From assembly GCA_037043015.1 (NCBI GenBank), contig CM073323.1:3782001-3846000 (forward strand): 64,000 nucleotides of DNA, in the 5' to 3' direction. Made by a program: the position numbers and the translations under genes. Below the pieces are notes generated by a model, which did no database searches, was not told the DNA's origin, and saw nothing but the letters and a program-made list of their open reading frames with translations. Positions 56,850 to 64,000 of the stretch are shown here, piece after piece. The stretch's first letter is position 1. Each line of letters starts with the position of its first letter. The DNA is from Bryum argenteum (taxonomy: Eukaryota > Streptophyta > Bryopsida > Bryales > Bryaceae).

Positions 56850-57543
56850 AAAGGCTTGGCTCCTGACAAGCCATGCTTGTCTCTTGAAGGTCTTTGTCTT
56901 AAACTTGTATGGAGTTTTGTTGCGGTTTGATTGTAACTTGACTTTTCACGTTCACAATTGGATTTGTAATTTGTCATTGTTATCTTTCAACTTGTGTTTT
57001 TGGTTTCTAGTTTGTTGATTGTAATCTTTTAGAAACTTCTGTTAATCAAGTACATCTTTTTGGTTTGTTGATTGTAGTCTTTTAACGTCTTTACTTCCTT
57101 GGATGTGTACGCGTAATCTTTTCATGGATTATACTTGCTTCATCTTTGATGTTTATAAGATTAGTTTTAATTTAATGCTTTAATTATGATTATTTAGGAT
57201 GTCTTCTGAATTAATTGTCTTTAAACTTAGTTTTATTTGCTTACTTTCTCTCGGCAATTTTATCTAGGACATCTAATCATTCTTTCGGGAATTTTTCAAA
57301 CTTGGCTAGCTCTTAAACCTATAAACTTAAAATGACTTAATTTTCTCTCTTAATCTTATGTTTATCATGTTTTGACTTGACTTTGTCTATCTATTACTTA
57401 TTTTACATGCTTAAGATGTCTTTCATAGTTTCTCTTATTTTCTCTCGAAATGTCTCACAATCGCGCATTTTCTCTTTTTCTTCACTCCTTTTCTCACATT
57501 TCTACTCATTTCCTCTCTTCCTTCCTTGACTTTATTCCTAAAT

Positions 57544-57609
<66 letters not shown>

Positions 57610-59365
57610 TTTTTAGGATTATGCATTTGAAAGGTTAAGGTCACTAGTTGTTCTTCTCTCTATGTTTGCAATTTCACTCACTCCATTATCATGTTCTCGT
57701 TTATTTTTCCCTCACAATATACTAATTGTTTTGAATGCTTATGTCAATTATTGGTTTATAAACCCTTTCATTCACTCAACAATTTGCTTCTTAGATTTAT
57801 TCTTTTACCCCTTCGGCTCTTTATTAGTTCTTTTTAATGGTGCATTTTAACATGTTTTTTCTTATTTATGCTTATTGTTTTTATTCTTCTTAGTGACGTG
57901 ACTTAATAGTTGCTATTTGTCTTTTTGACACTAAAAGATTCTCTCTGGAAAGTTTATGATTGTGACTATTGGATAGGCTCTAAGATTCTATTGCTTGGAT
58001 TCTATATGATACTTATTTTTGATGAGTGACCTTTCCCATTCATTGGACACTTTTATTTGTATTTCTTACACTTGTACTCACACTCTTTTTGAAGTAATCA
58101 TACTTGACCACTTCTGAGACTGAAAACTTGAATCACATTTTGAGTTTCTAATAAAATAGGCTAATTCTCAACTAGAGCTTATTTTTAGAGGGTGCTAACT
58201 GATTATCATTTCTTGGAAACTCCTCATGCTTCAATCTTAGCACTACCTTCTAATGATAGCCTTCTCAATAGCCTTTCTAATAATATTTTCTTTTTTGGAA
58301 ATATCTTTTGGTAACACCTTCTCGTAGCACTTCCAATAGTATCCTTCACAATTCGTTTCACCTCTCATTGAAACTTATTAATTGCTTCATCATGTTCTTG
58401 GACTCTCTTTGAAAGGATCAGATTTTATGAGACTGAATACTTTTTGTCTATTTGATTGTCTTTACTCTAGAATTTGAGAAGTACTTCCTAAAATCTCTCG
58501 GCATGGACTTACTTTGCTAGTTTTGACGCATACACTCTTTTCACAACGCTAATAGGTGAGACCACTTGGACATACTCAATTAAATTGCTTGGGTTTGTTC
58601 TATTGATCTTTGTATTTTCAACAACTCCTCAGAAATTTTAAAGAACTATTTGAGTTCTCTTGAAATTTTTTGTCTTCTTCTTTTTTTCTTTTTTTTTTTT
58701 TTTTTCAACATATTCTTATGACATACTTCTTTTTATAATCCCATCTTTTCTCATTGTGCAGCTTGCTCAATTTATATACTTATGGTGATTCCTTCAATTT
58801 CTCCAATTGAATTAATTATTGCTGTTATGGTTTTATTGGTCGACTCGACAATGAACTATCCACTCAAAGTACCACTTCTTGTTTATACAAACAGATTCTC
58901 TTATTGCTCCATCTATTTTTAGCTGGTTCAGAAACAGACACTCACATGGCTCGTTTACTCAGTGGTTTGATTTTTTCTGAACTGGGGGATTCCAACTCTA
59001 GTCGAATCGACACTCTCTTATATTTCTTTCTGAATTCTTTACTTAACATGAAAGGGAAGGATATTCAAATAAATATTTGCTCAACTCTGCTATTTGAACG
59101 GAAAGTTTGTCAAATACAATGCTTTTGGGAGTTTTTTGGAAAATTGAGAGACTCGCAAAGTTGTGAGCTGAAACTACAAAGTCCACTTTCAAAAGTCTGT
59201 TTCAAAACTGAAAGACTCGGAAACTGAGAGATCATACGAGAGAACTTCATCATAGCAAACTGCTTTGTCTAATCGACCTGTTTACTACTCACAACTGACT
59301 ACTCTCCCTACCTTCACGGCAAACTTAGTGAAAATAGGAACTGAGAGGGGGGCCGAATTGACATA
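56850..59365 (-). other. Non-coding 3' region of the third element
   Basis: AT-rich. Holds the (TA)n and poly-T tracts at 57547-57614 and another T-tract near 58680-58704. No coherent reading frame in either strand. Confidence 0.55.
57547..57614. repeat. (TA)n microsatellite followed by poly-T
   Basis: About 27 TA units, then 14 T. Confidence 0.95.
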
Positions 59366-61894
59366 TCACCACGAATTCATGTTGCGCTGTTTATCCTTTC
59401 TCATTATCTGCTTGCGAAACTCCTCTGCCTCAAAACGTCCCACAGCCTTCCAGATATCGTCATCCTCCAACAGCTTAGAGTTATGGGTCCTCTGTGCGGT
59501 CAGCCACTTGTCATAGGGAATCTTGCGCGTCCCGTTGAACTCGTTAATGAAGCATCCATGGGCACCATACAAAAAGTGTGTGCTCGCCATGACCTCCACC
59601 ATACGATTCCAACGCGTGCACCTGTACTGCAGCTTGAGGGACAACTGAAAATCAGGCTTCAACTCCTCAAATTTGTTGACGTTGAGTTGCACCCCGTACT
59701 CCCTGCACATCATACTTAGAAAGTTACAGAACACCGCTGCCCTGAAGCATACGAGATCTGTATGATCTTTGTGCATCTCAAAAAACTCTCTGTATGAGGT
59801 GGCACAATCCTCGGCCCTGTCAAATCGACCTGGAATAACTGGCCAATTGTATTCCAACGAATCACTAGTTGCCTCTCGTGGCCACTTATATCTCCTAGGA
59901 GTGAGGCTGCAAAAATGCGCATCGGTAACCACCGAAGGAGGAGGATCTATTGTCCAGTCGACTAGGACAATGGATCCCCCTAACTCCTTGTAGATCAGGT
60001 CCCAAGCTCTCTTCTCAACTCTCGACATACCATAGTCCTCGAGTAGCCACTCAATGGCTTTCCACGTTGGTACTGGTTTTTCGCTGGGATTGTCAAACAT
60101 GCTATCATAGTTCCCGAGGTACCGTTTCTTCAAAGCTGAGCCTGAAACGAGTGATCTCATGCTCAGCCATTTTGGTGGTGTGTAAGACTGCGGGGGTCTT
60201 GTGAACTGTGTCTGTAAGGACAATCAAGCCATGTCGATTCGACCTGCGTCAAACTCCTTAGTGACCTGCTCCAGCTGATTGTATAACTTGGACATTTGAA
60301 AGACATATGTTCCTGTACCCAGTTCACCACGTAGCATCATGGTTGTCGATTCCCTATCCAGCACCAAGGAGATTTTGCGCTGGACCTCCACTCGATTGTT
60401 TAGTTGTTCTTTCATTGCAATCAGCGTTGTCTTCCATCCTTGAAACTCCTCTACTTTGTGCTCTTGAGTCAGCTTCTGAAACTCAGTTGTATAATCGGGA
60501 ATACGTACCAGTCGAACTTCATCAGCTGTCTGGTCAAGTCGACGCTTTGTGTTTAGCTGTTTCTCCAGTCCAAGGTAGTAACAGAGCACTCGTACTCCAA
60601 GGTTGCCAATTGGTAAGAAGAATTTCTTGGGCTCCACCAGCTCCAAGTCTTTCCTAGCCAGTATCTCACAAAGGAGGTTTTGAAGGTGAGGCAGTCGATT
60701 CGACTGGTTCCAAATTCGATTGAAGGTTGCCTCGTCAATTTGACCTCGCAGTTCCAAGTCGTTGGTGGCCAAAAAGACTCCTCGCTGCAACGCATATGCT
60801 CGAAATAGGGACCTACTCGGGGGTGAGCGCAATTCCTGTTTCCACATAGCTTGCATGAGATTTGCTATGCGTTTCTCCATTCGGTCAAGCTCCTGATTCA
60901 GCTGCTTGATGTGTTGCCCCATCTCTTCATTCGTGATTGGAAGATCAGTTTCTGTAGCCTTTCCCAGTAAATAATCAACCCTCTTTTGTAATTGTGTGCA
61001 CATCTCCTTTGATGCTTCCAACTCTTTCTTCATGACTTCTTCACTTGTACTGCCAACTGCTGTCACTGTTTGAACTGCTTGAGGTGGAGTAAGTCGAGTT
61101 GACGGTATAGCTGCTGCTTCGAGTTCTGGTTCACTTGACTGCAGCGGTGGGAGCTCCGTTTGGGTAGACGCTGCGCTCAACTCATTGGCTGCCCTCACCA
61201 ACTCCTCATTCAGTGAGGTGGTAGTTGCAATCTGCAGCTCTTGTTGCTCTATGAGCACTTCTTTCTTACTCAACTTTTCTTTCAAGCCTCGAATCTCCAA
61301 CTCCAACTTCTTTACATAAATTTTAGTGTTGGCCTCCCTGGTTACCATAGTATTAAACTCTCCCATCAACCTGACCTCTCGAACTTGTGCATCCTTCAGT
61401 TGTGTAAGCAATTCTTGCGTTGTGGCTCGTGCTGGTACTTCAACGCAGGGTCCTGCAAGTGATAGGGATGCTGCGTTTGTAAATGCTCTAGTTGGCTGCT
61501 GTACTGGTTCCTTCTCCTTCTCTTCGTCTTCCCCCTCATCGGCTTCGTCCCTTAGCCGTTTCAAGCGTCGAGTAGACTCCGATCCACTCTGCTCCAGTGA
61601 GGGCGTGAATTCAATTCTGCTGCTCTGTCGAGTAGACCTCGATGGACCACTCGAAATGGTAGCTGGTGATTCAGCTGCTAAAGCTTCCTGCATTCTTGGA
61701 GGCAATCTCGCCTGACAAATCTTCGTGATGTAGACTCCACAGTATAACGCTATGGGATTTCGTGTCCGCTTCTTCGTCAGCTCCTTGCTCATGTGATCTA
61801 CCACCGTATGAGGCGAGTTGACTACTCGACCTTCCCATGCTCTCACCGCTGCTGCTAAAGCCTCCTCTGTGATCGTCTCCCCACGCTCAGCCAT
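59366..61894 (-). pseudogene. Extra reading frame of the third element, coiled-coil and C-terminal parts
   Basis: One frame of about 840 codons interrupted only by a TGA at 60224-60226, from MAERGETITEEAL (61894) to RNMNSW (59366). N-terminal piece includes NPIALYCGVYITKICQARLP. A long coiled coil follows (about residues 160-360: VREVRLMGEFNTMVTREANT, LEIRGLKEKLSKKEVLIEQQ), then FNRIWNQSNRLPHLQNLLCE and FLPIGNLGVRVL. After the TGA come KRYLGNYDSMFDNP, WKAIEWLLEDYGM and FLYGAHGCFINEFNG. The last motifs match those of the outer element's extra frame (29068-31547). No signal peptide or membrane helix. Confidence 0.8.
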
Positions 61895-62387
61895 GAGAAA
61901 CCTGGTTTATATACTGTAACCATGTTTTCCAAAATCCTTGTGCCTTGACGATCGAGTATGTACCATCCTTATTCTTTGCTCCTTTGAAGATTTCTGCCAC
62001 TCGCTTGGCTGAAAGAGGAACCACGTTGATCAGCTTGGTACCAGTGTTGTGCAGATATAACTGTTTGGTGACCATTTCGATAGTGAACATCATCACCCTT
62101 CCCCTCATGTTAAACTCCCTTACAGCTCCATAGCATGAAGCTTTAACATAGTCGTGGACCAACGCTGGGTCCATGGGGCCGAATTCGGTGGTGATGTACT
62201 CCCACAGGCCGACACAAACTAGATTCTTCTGGTTTGCTTGAACACGAATCCAGGCTTCCTGGGTGAACTTCATAAACTCCAGCTCCTCGATCTTCATGGC
62301 ACCGGGAGCCATATTGTATGTCGATTTGACAACTCCTGATTTCTCCTTCACACAACCTGCAGGACTTGCCACTAATAATACAACCAT
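61887..62387 (-). pseudogene. Extra reading frame of the third element, N-terminal globular domain
   Basis: 166 residues: FTQEAWIRVQANQKN, VGLWEYITTEFGPMDPALV, NMRGRVMMFTIEMVTKQLYL. This resembles the domain databases call putative plant transposon protein, which typically opens Tat/Athila extra ORFs. Its stop overlaps the next start (ATGGCTGA), so the 61894 frame follows by a -1 step; since the domain appears to continue there, this is either a frameshift mutation or a recoding site. Confidence 0.7.
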
Positions 62388-63595
62388 GTTAGTGTTTTCA
62401 AACTTTTAGTCATGTCTACTCGACTTGATGTCTACTTTTTCATGTTTCTCATTCGCCTTCCTATTATGAGCCCTGATCACTGGTTTTGTTAATCTCAGAA
62501 CCAACCAATTTCGTGTCTATCAATTTACGCAAAAATCATACAAAAACAATCAGTTTATTCTAAAACTTGTTGCATTTCATGTTTGCTCGCTTTACTCCGC
62601 CGCATTCAATTCCTTGTTCATTCAAAGTTCAGGGTTTAATGCATACCTGTCATGCTGACGTCGTTTATGATCTTGCCTGTCGTTTGTTCCTCACAATGTC
62701 CACTCGACCTTTGATCTTTTGTTCACCACCAAGCTCACAGCTCCTTCTCTCGAGCTCCTCCGCTCACCATGCACACACGCTGCTCCTCACCAAGCTTTCC
62801 CTCGTCCTGCCGTGGCTCACCCACATTCTCGCAGCGCTCAGTTTTGACGAACCCAGCAGTCTTCTTGCATCACCCAAGCTTTACTCATGCTCTCAATTTA
62901 CACAAAAGCAGCAAACCAAAGATCTGAGATCAAGAAGGAGAAATTGAGCTTGCATGCAGCAAGAAGGGGAAGAGGAGGCCAAGTCTGGCCTTTCAACCGT
63001 CTCCCTGAATCATGATGATTTGGAGATCGTGCCTGGCGGCTAGTAACCACCTTTTCAGTTTGTCGATTAGACCCGTGCATCTACTGTCTAATCAACCTCT
63101 TATGTGTCGATTTGACATTGATTTGTAATCATTGCTTTTCATGAGATCATTTTTAAAGATAATTCTTAAAGAATAATATTTATTTTGTAAATAAATTTAA
63201 TAATTAATTATTATGTTTTATTCACTGTTTATGAAGTTGATTCAAAACTTTTTTAGATAAATTTGATTTTACTTTATCAAAATTTGATCTTTTCCATTTT
63301 AAGACTAACACTAGTCTTTTGGACTCTAATCACAATTTATGCAAAATCTTCTTAATTAAATTTGGTTTTAATTTTAAAAATGGAAATTTTCCATCGTTTT
63401 CCTCTTAAGGTTAATGCTAATTTTGTAGAATTTATTAATTGTTTATGCAAAGTTTATACAAGACTTTTTTGAACAAATTTGGTCTTAAAGAAGATTTGGC
63501 AAAATTTTGGACTTTTTCCTCTTAAGGCTAACACTAATTTTTGTTGAATTTTTGAATTGACTAGTTAGCCCCCTCCTTTAAGACTTAACTTGCCC
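62388..63595 (-). other. Spacer between integrase and extra ORF of the third element
   Basis: AT-rich toward the integrase side, without a convincing frame. Holds the internal purine tract at 63566-63579. Confidence 0.55.
63566..63579 (-). other. Internal (second) polypurine tract of the third element
   Basis: Minus strand AAAGGAGGGGGCTA just downstream of the integrase stop, differing from the LTR-proximal tract (56836-56849) by one base. Confidence 0.6.
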
Positions 63596-64000
63596 TCAAG
63601 TTATGTATAATTTTAAACGATGCCCATTGTACCTAGTTTGGTGAACATTTCCCGCAAAGTCTTGTATTTGTACGGATCCATTTGGGTAACTTTTTAAGAC
63701 TCTATATGGACCGAACCATCTCATTTTGAATTTTCCGGGAAATTTTTGGAATCTACTATCGTATAGCAAAACTAAGTCATTTTCTTTAAGTTCTTTTATT
63801 TGGAGTTTGCTATCATAGTAGGACTTTCTATGTTTTTGTATTGCCACCATGTTAAGGTATGCTTGGGCTCTAGATTCGTCTAATTTTTCCAACATGGCAT
63901 ATCTTTGACTTAGGGACTCTTGGTCTCCCAATCTCTCTTCCAACGCAATTTGTAAGGTTGGTAATTCTAACTCAATGGGTAGAATGGCCTCTTGGCCATA
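63596..64000 (-). pseudogene. Third element integrase C-terminus (partial at window edge)
   Basis: Reads from the edge through MEERLGDQESLSQRYAMLEK, VAIQKHRKSYYDSKLQ, NDLVLLYDSRFQKFPGKFKM, RWFGPYRVLKSYPNGSV and HRLKLYIT stop at 63596. The same C-terminal fold as in the outer element (HRKSFYDSKLVPKTFKIGDL), open here without damage. No chromodomain. The catalytic core is outside the window. Confidence 0.88.

Larger units (their letters stand above)
55379..64000 (-). mobile_element. Third Ty3/gypsy (Tat/Athila-like) element, cut by window edge
   Basis: Minus-strand order from the right edge: integrase C-terminus (63943-63596), purine tract (63566-63579), spacer, extra reading frame (62387-59366), 2.5 kb non-coding, polypurine tract (56836-56849), putative 3' LTR. 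The extra frame is homologous to that of the outer element, so both belong to one lineage. gag, protease, RT and the 5' LTR lie outside the window. Confidence 0.75.

Noticed and set aside
56836-59300. 3' LTR of the third element ending near 59293 (TGTGAGTAG on the minus strand)
   Set aside because: The tract at 56836-56849 followed by TGTAGTG matches the outer element's boundary much better, and the resulting LTR length agrees with that element.
59366-62387. Envelope protein of an endogenous retrovirus
   Set aside because: No signal peptide, membrane helix or glycoprotein-like Cys pattern; coiled coil and plant-transposon-type domain fit the known Tat/Athila extra ORF class better.

Overview
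The window is nuclear DNA of a land plant, probably a seed-free one (moss, liverwort, hornwort or lycophyte). The evidence is a pair of intron-rich plant-type Rab GDP-dissociation inhibitor (GDI) genes, Ty3/gypsy elements with plant-type 3' extra reading frames, and a chromovirus whose reverse transcriptase reads like the fungal/Tcn1-type clade known from non-seed plants. The species itself is not determined.

Layout. 0-1.6 kb: intergenic, with one foldback element. 1.6-11.4 kb: two tandem minus-strand GDI genes, both reconstructable as complete 444-residue proteins (13 and 12 coding exons). A decayed Tc1-type DNA transposon (5534-7155) sits between them, about 150 bp upstream of the first gene's start codon. 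11.4-15.4 kb: AT-rich and without recognisable genes. 15443-23141: a chromovirus on the minus strand with target duplication GAGAG. Its LTR carries a 10-bp-phased array of heat-shock-element consensus motifs, and the sequence beside the 5' LTR looks like a self-priming site rather than a tRNA-binding site. 23.1-25 kb: AT-rich. About 24.99-25.27 kb: an LTR-like promoter block with the same kind of motifs on the plus strand.

25.4-55.0 kb holds a broken plus-strand multi-exon gene of a family I do not recognise (basic nuclear-type linker, a ParB/sulfiredoxin-like segment, a segment resembling N4-type amino-methyltransferase motifs, coiled-coil tail). A Tat/Athila-like Ty3/gypsy element (27541-50880, TSD AGGAC) splits it in the middle of an exon. 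That element is itself split by a second, GC-rich Ty3/gypsy element (31610-41607, TSD ACTCC) and by a 234-bp solo LTR (47322-47555, TSD CAATC). Two nearly identical 150-bp foldback elements lie in the right half of the broken gene.

From about 55.4 kb to the right edge runs a third Tat/Athila-like element on the minus strand. It has a putative 3' LTR, two near-identical polypurine tracts, a long 3' extra reading frame and the integrase C-terminus, and is cut by the window edge.

The only genes that look functional for the host are the two GDIs. The rest is a nested mobile-element landscape. All retroelement reading frames carry frameshifts or stops. Because LTR pairs in the two nested elements differ little, some single-base indels could be assembly errors rather than true decay.
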